Origin: Halocafeteria seosinensis
Lineage: Eukaryota; Sar; Bigyra; Bicosoecida
Direction: 5' to 3'
DNA length: 64,000 nt
NCBI GenBank assembly: GCA_001687465.1
Contig: LVLI01000150.1
Span: forward strand, 1-64,000
Shown: one piece after another, positions 50,722 through 58,009 of the stretch
Numbering within the stretch: position 1 is the stretch's first letter
Layout of the letters: every line of letters begins with the position of its first letter
Notes under the pieces: generated by a model
Database searches by the model: none
What the model was told of the DNA's origin: nothing
The model's input: only the letters and a program-made list of their open reading frames with translations
Made by a program: the position numbers and the translations under genes

Positions 50722-51133
50722 CCGACCGCATAACCCGACGATATACCCCCTACAACGTCACCTATCTGTTTCACCAAAATACCGCTATACGACCGCATAT
50801 TCCGACGGATGAATCACGCAAAATACGCAAAGGGATTCCTCACCCCACCGAACCCGACCGCATAACCCGACGATATACCCCCTACAACGTCACCTATCTG
50901 TTTCACCAAAATACCGCTATACGACCGCAAAATCCGACGGATGAATCACTCAAAATACGCAAAGGGATTCCTCACCCCACCGAACCCGACCGCATAACCC
51001 GACGATGTACCAACTATACAGCACCTAAGCCAAACCACAAGTTGACCCCTACACGACCGTGTCTCACGGGGGTTCGACAAACGAAATAGCCATGCCTACG
51101 TTTCAAGCGACGGCGTCAAGTTGACTTGTGAAG
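50722..51133 (+). repeat. Left terminal inverted repeat
   Basis: 412 bp matching the reverse complement of 61812-62092. Shared blocks include GACCGCAWAACCCGACGATA near the outer end, CTATCTGTTTCACCAAAATA, then GACACGGTCGTGT-type sequence and GTCAAGTTGACTTGTGAAG at the inner end. It is longer than the right copy by almost exactly one 132-bp internal unit. Confidence 0.9.
50724..51003 (+). repeat. 132-bp tandem repeat inside the left terminal repeat
   Basis: The phrase GACCGCATAACCCGACGAT recurs at 50724, 50856 and 50988, a period of exactly 132 bp, giving two full units and a third that soon diverges. Because 132 is divisible by three, the array stays open as a spurious reading frame (50679-51089). 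The right terminal repeat has one full unit and a diverged second. Confidence 0.9.
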
Positions 51134-51178
51134 TGGTGTGTCAAGTTGACTTGGGCGAGTTCAAATTGCCCAGTCCAG

Positions 51179-51193
51179 AAAAATGATTGAACC
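51179..51193 (+). promoter_or_regulatory. Element promoter motif, gene at 51215
   Basis: AAAAATGATTGAACC preceded by CCAGTCC and followed by GGTTAAAGTATAACC. It lies about 22 bases before the start. Nearly the same arrangement precedes the gene at 51815. Confidence 0.65.
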
Positions 51194-51214
51194 GGTTAAA
51201 GTATAACCATAACG

Positions 51215-51706
51215 ATGCCGTTTAAAAACGAGGATGTCACTCAATTGGCAAAGCAACAACGTGAAATTATTCTGTTCAAGAATCTAGAATATGCGTTGAA
51301 CGAACGGTTAAAAGATGAATGCCGTGAAATGGTTCGCAATACAATGGATTCAGATAATGAAGAAGAGGATGTTGATGTAAAAATACCAACACCAAAACAG
51401 TCTTGGCTATATCGCAAACGGTTCAAAATAAAATCAATCAAGATTTACAAAGGATCTGATCCTCCATTCATAAGTGATATTCAATTGGGCAAAGAGAGCA
51501 AAAAAGGATTGGTTGATATAAAATTAACGGATGATGATTGGGCACTGTATTATGAGCATTACGAAGACGAGACAATGACAGAAAATAAATTAGAAGACTT
51601 TTGTCAGTCAAGAATAGATTTATGTGATATTCATGATCAATACAGGAAAAAGACAATTGTTTGGAAGATATCATATCTTATGAAGCAAATATTCATGAAA
51701 GGGTGA
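51215..51706 (+). CDS. Unidentified element protein, 163 residues
   Basis: First gene inside the left terminal repeat, read rightward. The ATG at 51215 follows the conserved AAAAATGATT motif. The protein is charged, with a helical N-terminus (LAKQQREIILFKNLEYALNE), an acidic patch (DSDNEEEDVDV), then basic RKRFKIKSIKIYK and a C-terminal mixed region. There is no membrane helix, signal peptide or Cys/His cluster. I recognise no family. Its place next to the terminal repeat and its strong motif suggest an early or regulatory role, but that is conjecture. The next gene follows after about 110 bases. Confidence 0.7.
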   Translation: MPFKNEDVTQLAKQQREIILFKNLEYALNERLKDECREMVRNTMDSDNEEEDVDVKIPTPKQSWLYRKRFKIKSIKIYKGSDPPFISDIQLGKESKKGLVDIKLTDDDWALYYEHYEDETMTENKLEDFCQSRIDLCDIHDQYRKKTIVWKISYLMKQIFMKG

Positions 51707-51774
51707 CAGTTTGTTGGATTGTTAATCATTTTCATTTTTTGACTTTGTGCAATACCCAAAGCGAACCAGTCCAA

Positions 51775-51789
51775 AAAAATGATTAAACC
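51775..51789 (+). promoter_or_regulatory. Element promoter motif, gene at 51815
   Basis: AAAAATGATTAAACC, again preceded by CCAGTCC and followed by ACTTAAATAATAAACC, 26 bases before the start codon. Confidence 0.65.
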
Positions 51790-51814
51790 ACTTAAATAAT
51801 AAACCAAAAGCAAA

Positions 51815-52510
51815 ATGGATACCAAATATTTAAGTCTAAACACGGAATATTGGGTTCGCTGCCCATATATTGAGACACCCATCATGGTGTCCAATTTTGG
51901 CCGATGTTGGAGCATTTGTAACCAAAAATACATGAAAATTAAGTCACAATCCACCCAAACAAATTTTTATGGGTTTCAAGTGAGAGCACCGACCGATAGA
52001 AATCTTGGCATACCAAACGCCAGAAAAACTACACGCTTTTTATCCCCTGAGAAATTAATGGCAATTGCGTTTTACAATACCAATTTGCCAACAATGTTTC
52101 GACCCAAGAAAATGGATCAAACAAAAATAACACATTTATGTAACATTCGTTTTACTAAATCGTCGCTTGAACCGGAGGGATTTGATGTGGAACGAAACGT
52201 ACGCCTGACTGCTTTGTTACCCCATATTGACGAGGCAAATACCCCCGAACAACAACAATTGCATCATTTGAATGCAACTAGACCACAACCGGAAACAGAG
52301 TCCGACACCAAGACGGACGATGCCCAATCAGTGGCTTCCACTGTTCCGCAACAAATGGAAACAAGCGAGAAAGAGAGTGTGGCAAGTCAAGCCAATGATA
52401 GTTCCAAACAATTAAATGTCAAATTCGGATCAGTGGAAATAAGTAAAACGATGAAGTCGCAAGAGGAGTACGATAAAATAAAAAACGAATTGCTCAAGTT
52501 TCTTGTGTAA
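51815..52510 (+). CDS. NUMOD4-like protein with disordered tail
   Basis: 231 residues. The N-terminal ~100 residues resemble the NUMOD4-type DNA-binding module that accompanies homing endonucleases: TPIMVSNFGRCWSI corresponds to the usual Y-x-V-S-N-x-G-R-V-x-S pattern, and SPEKLMAIAFY to its following helix. No HNH catalytic residues are visible, so it is probably a DNA-binding protein derived from an endonuclease, not a nuclease. Residues from about 135 are rich in Gln, Thr, Ser and Glu and look disordered, ending with a short helical tail (SQEEYDKIKNELLKFL). A related NUMOD4 module, this time with HNH, is encoded at 54811-55470 in the same element. Confidence 0.6.
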   Translation: MDTKYLSLNTEYWVRCPYIETPIMVSNFGRCWSICNQKYMKIKSQSTQTNFYGFQVRAPTDRNLGIPNARKTTRFLSPEKLMAIAFYNTNLPTMFRPKKMDQTKITHLCNIRFTKSSLEPEGFDVERNVRLTALLPHIDEANTPEQQQLHHLNATRPQPETESDTKTDDAQSVASTVPQQMETSEKESVASQANDSSKQLNVKFGSVEISKTMKSQEEYDKIKNELLKFLV

Positions 52511-52562
52511 AACAATACATTGACTTTGAATCCGCTTAGAGCCAACTCTTTTGTTATGGTAT

Positions 52563-52958
52563 ATGCCGAAAAAGAAGGGAGAGCAAGTTTCCGAGTACCT
52601 TAAAGTGTCACACAAAGATTTCTGTGATATCGCCAAACATAGCAACGCCGAACAGTTAGTGGATATTATTAACGACCATTATACAAACGAAAACCACAAC
52701 GACTTTGCGGAAGAGTGTATTCAACGCCTTGATGTAGCCATTGTCGAGGTGGAAAAACGCTGTATTGGCGAATATCTATCGGATACAGGACATACCATAG
52801 CGTCCAAAGCAGAGGAACTTGCTAACAGCCTATCCTTTGACTTGGACGTTAATGATCGTGCCCAGAAGCGGTTTGAAAAACTCATTAAATCTATGACCGC
52901 AAAAGAAGGCTCTAAAGGGGGTGGTTCTAGTAAAAAGAAAAATGAACAGACGCAATAA
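52563..52958 (+). CDS. Unidentified element protein, 131 residues
   Basis: The first ATG is at 52563 (GGTATATGCCGAAA); the frame upstream has only a TTG. The product has a Lys-rich N-terminus (MPKKKGEQVSEYLKVSH), a helical middle with several Asp and Glu, and a Gly/Ser/Lys-rich tail (GSKGGGSSKKKNEQ) like a flexible nucleic-acid-binding end. No family was recognised. About 50 bases separate it from the preceding stop, and the upstream sequence TTGACTTTGAATCCGCTT recurs in variant form before the next gene. Confidence 0.65.
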   Translation: MPKKKGEQVSEYLKVSHKDFCDIAKHSNAEQLVDIINDHYTNENHNDFAEECIQRLDVAIVEVEKRCIGEYLSDTGHTIASKAEELANSLSFDLDVNDRAQKRFEKLIKSMTAKEGSKGGGSSKKKNEQTQ

Positions 52959-53016
52959 GAGCCAATCATGTCAGAAATAAAATTGACCTAGAATCAATTT
53001 TAAAGACTTTGTTATA

Positions 53017-53268
53017 ATGGATAAGTCAGGAGTTGAATTTTTCAGACAAGCAAAGGCTCTATGCTGTTCCTGCCGTCAGGCGAAACCACTGAGCGATGTC
53101 ATTGAATCCATCGTTCGAGCAAGTCATTTAAAAGAGGACTGGTATGTTTTTGTTTGCCGAGCCTGTTACACCCATGCGACAACAATAAACCCTTTTGTTC
53201 ATGTCAGTAAATCCGCTGACGGCAGACCAATTTTTAGACTCATGAAAGAGGTTGAACAAAGCAAATAG
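53017..53268 (+). CDS. Small Cys-rich (zinc-ribbon-like) protein
   Basis: 83 residues. Two CxxC pairs, CCSC near residue 16-20 and CRAC near residue 47-51, about 30 residues apart, could bind one zinc ion in a ribbon fold. The rest is mixed, with a short basic C-terminus. The start codon is embedded in GTTATAATGG, resembling the start of the following gene (GGTATAATGG). It could be a transcription factor or regulator, but the family is not recognised. Confidence 0.65.
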   Translation: MDKSGVEFFRQAKALCCSCRQAKPLSDVIESIVRASHLKEDWYVFVCRACYTHATTINPFVHVSKSADGRPIFRLMKEVEQSK

Positions 53269-53293
53269 AGACAATTTATAGACATATGGTATA

Positions 53294-53665
53294 ATGGCAT
53301 CTGAACGACAAGAGATGAGGGAATGGGATACTCAAAGTCCTTTGGCAGGGAATATTATTTATCTAAACGATGATTTACGTGAAAAGGTTAGAAACTATCA
53401 AGCATCAGCACATTACCAAGTTAGGGAACTTCAACAACAGCGTGTTCCAAACCACTGCAAAATCCTTACTTTCATTGTCAATGATGACAACAATATTCAT
53501 ATGGATTCATTCGCTTTACTGGCGTGTGATTCCTATGAAGAACTTGCTGACAATACTTTGTGCGAAACGGTGGATGGTCAGTACGTTCGACCCGTTCAAT
53601 TTAATTTTGATCCAAATTCCCGAACCCCTTGGTTCGATCTCATTAACTACCTAGGTATTGAATAG
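53294..53665 (+). CDS. Unidentified element protein, 123 residues
   Basis: Last gene of the rightward left-end cluster. The ATG lies in GGTATAATGGC, 25 bases after the previous stop. The product is acidic, has no membrane helix, and contains a probable beta-rich middle (ILTFIVNDDNNIHMDSFALL) and a C-terminal segment (VRPVQFNFDPNSRTPWFDL). It faces the leftward cluster that begins with the capsid-like gene ending at 53813, with about 150 bases of apparent terminator space between them. No family was recognised. Confidence 0.65.
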   Translation: MASERQEMREWDTQSPLAGNIIYLNDDLREKVRNYQASAHYQVRELQQQRVPNHCKILTFIVNDDNNIHMDSFALLACDSYEELADNTLCETVDGQYVRPVQFNFDPNSRTPWFDLINYLGIE

Positions 53666-53812
53666 GAATAAAGTCACAACATGTGACTTTATCATCACTA
53701 CTTTGGTTGAAGGATTTTTCCAACCATCTGACCTGCGTCTATTAACTTCCCAACAGTTTTGGCTTGACGTTCTCGTTTGCCCAACATATCTGTATATTAT
53801 ACCGTTGAATTC

Positions 53813-54839
53813 TTACAGGATTTCCATCAACAACTCTAAATAGATATTTGACCCGTTCAGATTCATGTCTCTGTAATTGTCGTCCAATAATTCAATGTCA
53901 AACTCACTCAGACTAGCATCCACGGGGTGAAAGACGATAGAATTCCTTTCAGGACTGTAAATCAAAAAATCGCCAAATGAAACCGAATTGGGGATACTAA
54001 CCAAGGCCGATGGGGTTATCTCTTCATTCGGACTAATGACTTTGCGGGAATCCACAATGCTTTTGCTAGAAATATTATAGACCAGCGTTGAAGCAATCCG
54101 TGGCAATCCAGTAAGCGTCTTAGTGGTAGCGTCGGCAATCGGATCAAAATCAGCAGAAGCAATCAACCCCACCCGTTCGTTTGCTTTGTCCGGTAGATCA
54201 TTGCCATCAATATCGGTGTCTGTCTTTAAAAACCTAATTTGACTGCCTGTGGCGTTATCCACAATGATCCGTTGGCTATCGCTATCCACATCAAATGTCA
54301 AACCACTAAACCCAGCATTGTCCGCCAGATCCGTTAGATGATCCGCAAATCCCTGTAGATCCTGAAACAATGTCTTAGTGGAAATGGACAAACTAGTCGC
54401 CGTCGTAGCGGAAGCCGAATCATAGAAATACAGTTTGTTGTTTTTATCATTGAACGGATAAGCAGTATTTGGAATAATCGCTTTGGCCACACCAATTTGA
54501 GCTTTTTGCCGATGACCACCGACAGCATCATCCAATTTGAATATCATCCCCCAATATATTTGCTCCATCGCTAAATACAAATTGGGCACTGTCATGATTG
54601 ACAATTTGCGTCTCTACATAGGTGGCTGGCGGGTCTAACAAGGCCGAATGGTTCTGCAATTTGACCGATATTTCGTTATCACCTGACGGTGTATATCCGC
54701 TGATTCCACCTGTTGGTTTGAGTGTAATCTGTTCACGACTTTGGAGATTGTCAAGCAACTTAAAATTGGATGGGTTGAGCCTCGAATCTAAGTGAAGCAC
54801 GTCATTCTGCTCAGCAATAGGACGTTGTTCTTGTGACAT
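53813..54839 (-). pseudogene. Minor capsid (penton)-like protein, frameshifted
   Basis: Two overlapping minus-strand frames, 54528-54839 (ATG 54839, 103 residues) and 53813-54604, read as one protein of about 340 residues interrupted by a +1 shift at a run of five G (plus-strand C5 at 54548-54552). The first part has LHLDSRLNPSNFKLLDNL and the conserved-looking NHDSAQFVFSDG. The second part ends with SFGDFLIYSPERN and LSEFDIELLDDNYRDMNLNG before a beta-strand tail. A segment with -GD-I-Y-P- followed by a -F-I-L-DD---D-NG- C-terminus is how single-jelly-roll penton (minor capsid) proteins of virophages and Polinton-like viruses look. This is pattern recognition only. The break could be decay, a sequencing error, or programmed frameshifting. 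Its 5' end overlaps the HNH gene by 29 bases. Confidence 0.5.
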
Positions 54840-55470
54840 ATAATCTGTTGTTTAAAGTTGTTGTTAGTTCCTGAATGACGGCATCATAATCAAGTTTTTC
54901 TTTGGTGATACCACGTTCAGTTTCTATTTCATGATGGTCATACAGACGATCTCTTTTACAAACGGCGTCATAGAAATGGGTGAAATAGCCGAAATGTTTA
55001 TTTTTGTTATTGAACATTATATCTACCCTCCATTTTCTAGATTTTCTTTCCCAATTAACACCAGTCGCACCGGACGTATTGTCAGTTCGTTTGTTTCTAT
55101 TTTTCTCCTGTTCGTATCGTGTTAAAACCCTAAGATTGGTCAATTGGTTGTTATCATAATTACGATCGTCATGGTCAGCAGTCCAGTCATAAAGATAACT
55201 ATCTCGGTAGTTATAGTCATAAAAGGAAGATATCATAAGCCGTGAAAGCATATAACGATTGTCTTTTCCGTTTGTGCACAAACTAACCCTGTGGTATCCT
55301 TGTTTGTTAAAGTTGTGTTTCAAAAATGTCGGCTTATTACCAAATTTCGGTTTCTTCTTTTTCTGACTCAGCACCCGCCCTTGATCCGAAATCCAATATC
55401 CATCAATATACTCCTCAGAATTCATTCGTACCGGCGTCCAGTTTTCCACGTTTTCATGGTTTTCCAACAT
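54811..55470 (-). CDS. HNH endonuclease with NUMOD4 and AP2-like modules
   Basis: About 219 residues from ATG 55470. An earlier ATG at 55488 lies too close to the promoter motif, and the frame upstream starts with TTG. Three modules are visible in order: NUMOD4 (NWTPVRM, YWISDQGRVLS), an HNH_3-type nuclease core (DHDDRNYDNNQLTNLRVLT, with the catalytic His in ADHDD and the Asn pair NN), and an AP2-like DNA-binding module (TSGATGVNWERKSRKWRV, then the FGYFTHFYDAV helix). This is the layout of free-standing HNH homing endonucleases common in phages and large DNA viruses, and it would cut DNA at long recognition sites. It could be a selfish passenger of the element or help its spread. Confidence 0.82.
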   Translation of the reverse strand: MLENHENVENWTPVRMNSEEYIDGYWISDQGRVLSQKKKKPKFGNKPTFLKHNFNKQGYHRVSLCTNGKDNRYMLSRLMISSFYDYNYRDSYLYDWTADHDDRNYDNNQLTNLRVLTRYEQEKNRNKRTDNTSGATGVNWERKSRKWRVDIMFNNKNKHFGYFTHFYDAVCKRDRLYDHHEIETERGITKEKLDYDAVIQELTTTLNNRLYVTRTTSYC

Positions 55471-55487
55471 GTGATTACGACCCCACA

Positions 55488-55502
55488 TGTTCAATCATTT
55501 TT
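55488..55502 (-). promoter_or_regulatory. Element promoter motif, HNH gene
   Basis: On the minus strand AAAAATGATTGAACA lies 18 bases before the preferred ATG at 55470. It matches the motif before 51215 base for base over the first 14 positions. Confidence 0.6.
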
Positions 55503-55515
55503 GTGCTTTAGCCAA

Positions 55516-56343
55516 TCATCCCAACTTAAAGAATTGACGTGGATTCGCACCTTTAGGTTTTTCGGGAACGGTTTGCTTTGCCTCTTTGGCTCGTTGTTTC
55601 ATGGATTCCTTTGGTTTTGCCTTCGTATTCGTTTTTACTTTAAATCCCAACCGCTCTATTTGGTTGCTTCCTCGTCTGTTGATAATCGGTTGTTGCGACT
55701 TTGGTTGTTCCGGCTGTGGCTGCAACATTTCCGGTGGAAGCATATCAGCGTATGGAATGGGATATTCCGGTTCATAATAAGAAGGCTGTGCATCGGGTTT
55801 TAGTTTTGGCTCTTGAACTTGTTGAACCGGTTGTTGCTGTTCTCCTGAATCATCAAATTGAACTTGTTTGCGGGGTTTTTGTTCGGGTTCTGGCTGTGGT
55901 TGTGGTTGTGATTGCTCTGCCTGACTTTTTCCCTTTTTCTGTTCCTCTGCCTTTTTTCGCTTCGCTTCAATCATTCTTGCCACAGCCTTCTTTTTCTTTT
56001 CCGACATTGGCTTCTTTTGCTTAAACAATCCATTATCAATCGGTTTGTCAAATTGTTTGGGTTCGGTTGGTTCAGCAGTTGGCTGTGTTGGTGGCTGTTG
56101 TACCGGTTGGCTTTGTACCGACTGTGTTGGCTGACTTTCTATCTGACTGTCTTTGCTTTGACTTTTAGATTGCCGAATCAGACTGTTCAATTCTTTTAGC
56201 GACATGACCACCGATTTATCGTTAGATGGTTTGGATTGGGGTGGATTTTTGACTTGTTGGGCTTCCGGTTCTTCGTTGTTCGTTTCGACCTCTTGGTATT
56301 GTTCTAAATATTTACTTAACTCGTCCAAATCTATTTCACTCAT
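55516..56343 (-). CDS. Gln/Pro/Lys-rich disordered protein
   Basis: 275 residues, ATG 56343 (MSEIDLDELSKYLEQYQE). After an acidic helical start the sequence is dominated by Gln, Pro, Ser and Lys, with repeats such as QPVQQ and PQPQPEPEQ and a basic helix (SEKKKKAVARMIEAKRKKA) in the middle. The last ~50 residues are basic. Such proteins in virus particles often act as scaffolds or DNA-condensing core proteins, but no family was recognised. The genes on either side (HNH downstream, lipase upstream) are on the same strand with short spacers, so they are probably expressed late as a block. Confidence 0.65.
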   Translation of the reverse strand: MSEIDLDELSKYLEQYQEVETNNEEPEAQQVKNPPQSKPSNDKSVVMSLKELNSLIRQSKSQSKDSQIESQPTQSVQSQPVQQPPTQPTAEPTEPKQFDKPIDNGLFKQKKPMSEKKKKAVARMIEAKRKKAEEQKKGKSQAEQSQPQPQPEPEQKPRKQVQFDDSGEQQQPVQQVQEPKLKPDAQPSYYEPEYPIPYADMLPPEMLQPQPEQPKSQQPIINRRGSNQIERLGFKVKTNTKAKPKESMKQRAKEAKQTVPEKPKGANPRQFFKLG

Positions 56344-56402
56344 CGTATATGTTGTCGTAAAATGTTGATACGTCTATCGTATCCATAGACGTAACGTTTC
56401 CA

Positions 56403-57140
56403 TTACTGTTCCAAGATGTCTAAGAAGGTACCCATAGTATGATTTGCCACCAAATTGTCACTGTTCAATGGCAATGTTTTTGTTTTGAAACGGGAGAAAG
56501 CGTTGCCAAGTGATACCGGATCCAATCGCCGACGCCATATGACTGTTTTGTTTCGCAATTCTGAATCGGTGAAAGACTGTCCAATGTTGGCAAGATTGAT
56601 AGCGGGATTGATGAGATGGAGTCGGTCAATCTGGCGAATCTCTTTACCGGCCATTAATGCACTGAAACCTCCAAGGCTATGCCCTATGACATTAATCCGA
56701 TTTGGGTTGGTTTCCCGAATTGCACGTTTCAAAACAGGCATGTCTTTTTTAACCCTGCTGTTTTGATTGGTATGGCTAATCAACTCTAAATCCGATCCGA
56801 CATCTTGAACATTGCTTGTGCCACGGATGGCCAACCACAACACACCATCTTGAAGGTACGTAGCCACATTGTCACTTGATAAATTTTGAAGATATTGATA
56901 CCCGAAGACTGTGGCTCGGCGTTCTGATTTGGGTCGGTACGATTGGTTCTGCATAACAAATCCAACTTTCTCCGATTGCGTTAGTTCGGGGACTTCATCT
57001 TGTCCTGTGGCTCGTTCAAACGTTTGAATGGATTTCTTACCGATTGCTCCAAGCGTTTGCATTTCATTTGTGTTTTTGATCCCGTTCAACAAAGTCTTGC
57101 CGGTTTCTTTTACCAATTTGCCCAGAAATTTCTTACTCAT
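56403..57140 (-). CDS. Class-3 (alpha/beta hydrolase) lipase
   Basis: 245 residues. The nucleophile elbow GHSLGG places the catalytic serine at 155. RRLDPVS gives Asp207 and VANHTMG gives His234, so the triad of fungal-type lipase_3 enzymes is complete. The oxyanion-side strand LWLAIRGTSNVQDVGSDL precedes it as in that family. The N-terminal 60 residues are basic and helical, without a clear signal peptide, so the enzyme probably acts in the cell or in the particle. Lipases of this class are known in some Polinton-like viruses and giant viruses, where a role in crossing or breaking host membranes has been proposed. That role is inference here. Confidence 0.87.
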   Translation of the reverse strand: MSKKFLGKLVKETGKTLLNGIKNTNEMQTLGAIGKKSIQTFERATGQDEVPELTQSEKVGFVMQNQSYRPKSERRATVFGYQYLQNLSSDNVATYLQDGVLWLAIRGTSNVQDVGSDLELISHTNQNSRVKKDMPVLKRAIRETNPNRINVIGHSLGGFSALMAGKEIRQIDRLHLINPAINLANIGQSFTDSELRNKTVIWRRRLDPVSLGNAFSRFKTKTLPLNSDNLVANHTMGTFLDILEQ

Positions 57141-57152
57141 ATAGTTTATGGG

Positions 57153-57443
57153 TTATTCCTCGGATACTTCCGCCTTCTCTTCGTCGGCATCCTCGGTTTG
57201 CGATCCCTGATCCTTTTTTTCTTCGGGAGCAACCGGTTGGCTATTCCGGTGGGTTTTAATATTCATTGTTCCTTCCTTGCAGTTACAGTTAGACGCCATG
57301 TCATCGGTGCGACTAAACAACTTGTAGAGAGCGGGTGCGATAGAAATAGATCCGACACTTCCAACTATAATCACAGCAATTGTCCAAGGTTCGAGCATAT
57401 ACCAAAGTGAAAGAATTTTCTTCAGAGTTGATCGGCCATCCAT
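57153..57443 (-). CDS. Small single-pass membrane protein
   Basis: 96 residues from ATG 57443. The start overlaps the end of the upstream gene by 22 bases; an internal ATG at 57398 is an alternative. A strong membrane helix (TIAVIIVGSVGSISIAPAL) occupies residues 20-40. It is followed by a short Cys-containing segment (SNCNCKEG) and an acidic, Glu/Lys-rich tail. Virophages and related viruses often encode such small membrane proteins near capsid genes. No family was recognised. Confidence 0.65.
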   Translation of the reverse strand: MDGRSTLKKILSLWYMLEPWTIAVIIVGSVGSISIAPALYKLFSRTDDMASNCNCKEGTMNIKTHRNSQPVAPEEKKDQGSQTEDADEEKAEVSEE

Positions 57444-57811
57444 CTGGCTTGACTGTCATAATGTTTCATGGCAATTATTTGTTTGTCCGGATAGCGAACA
57501 TACGCAATTTTTATCATATTATCTGGAATACAAGCCCAAATGGTTTGTAACGAGTCTAATCCATATTCCCGAACCGCCCACTTGATATCTGCATCCGTTT
57601 TCAACATGTCCATACTCATATCACCATTTTCAGATTCATGTAACAGGAAATGGCGGTAATGATCAAATAATTCACTCTTTTTGTCCGCATCAGCAATAAA
57701 AACATGTTTAAGTGCTCTATAGAGGTGAATGAGTATGTATTTTGTTTTTCCGTCTTTATCCAAATGGAAAAAATGGGACGATTCTATTTTATCACAGGGA
57801 ATGGATGTCAT
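57422..57811 (-). CDS. Unidentified element protein, 129 residues
   Basis: ATG 57811 sits 15 bases after the conserved motif. The product is soluble-looking, with several His, Asp and Lys residues (for example HFLLHESENGDMSMDML, then IKIAYVRYPDKQIIAMKHYD). There is no Cys cluster, signal peptide or membrane helix. It overlaps the following membrane-protein gene by 22 bases, so the two are probably co-expressed. No family was recognised. Confidence 0.65.
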   Translation of the reverse strand: MTSIPCDKIESSHFFHLDKDGKTKYILIHLYRALKHVFIADADKKSELFDHYRHFLLHESENGDMSMDMLKTDADIKWAVREYGLDSLQTIWACIPDNMIKIAYVRYPDKQIIAMKHYDSQARWMADQL

Positions 57812-57826
57812 GGTGGTTATGTCAAA

Positions 57827-57841
57827 GTGTTCATCATTTTT
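57827..57841 (-). promoter_or_regulatory. Element promoter motif, gene at 57811
   Basis: Minus strand AAAAATGATGAACAC, followed by TTTGACATAACCACC and the ATG. The trailing part matches the TTAAAGTATAACC-type sequence after the motif at 51179. Confidence 0.65.
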
Positions 57842-57851
57842 GTGGGATGGG

Positions 57852-57977
57852 TCAAATGATTAGCATGTGCAACAATTGATTGACAATAAGAGAGAGAAAT
57901 AATAGAACTTGAATCCGTTCATTTACCTCTTTGGGTAATTGTACTATCACGCCAAACAGTACAAAAAGACCAAACAT
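57852..57977 (-). CDS. 41-residue hydrophobic peptide
   Basis: A short minus-strand frame from ATG 57977 to TGA at 57852-57854. It begins MFGLFVLFGVIV, has a brief polar turn (KEVNERIQ), and ends with a second hydrophobic run (VLLFLSLIVNQLLHMLII). Two membrane segments or a hairpin are likely. It is supported by a perfectly placed AAAAAATGATTGATT motif 17 bases upstream, like the other genes of the block. An upstream in-frame ATG at 58004 lies inside the motif and is less likely as the start. No family was recognised. Confidence 0.5.
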   Translation of the reverse strand: MFGLFVLFGVIVQLPKEVNERIQVLLFLSLIVNQLLHMLII

Positions 57978-57994
57978 GTTACACGTTGAACATA

Positions 57995-58009
57995 AATCAA
58001 TCATTTTTT
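57995..58009 (-). promoter_or_regulatory. Element promoter motif, gene at 57977
   Basis: Minus strand AAAAAATGATTGATT preceded by CCCCAC. The TGA inside the motif is also the stop codon of the upstream gene (58001-58003), so promoter and coding end overlap. Confidence 0.55.

Noticed and set aside
50724-51003. Possible CRISPR-like direct repeats
   Set aside because: Units are 132 bp, adjacent and without spacers, and part of a terminal repeat in a eukaryotic genome.
50679-51089. 136-codon plus-strand open frame with a 44-residue internal repeat
   Set aside because: It lies almost wholly in the terminal inverted repeat. The frame stays open because the 132-bp unit is a multiple of three. No start context or protein-like composition.
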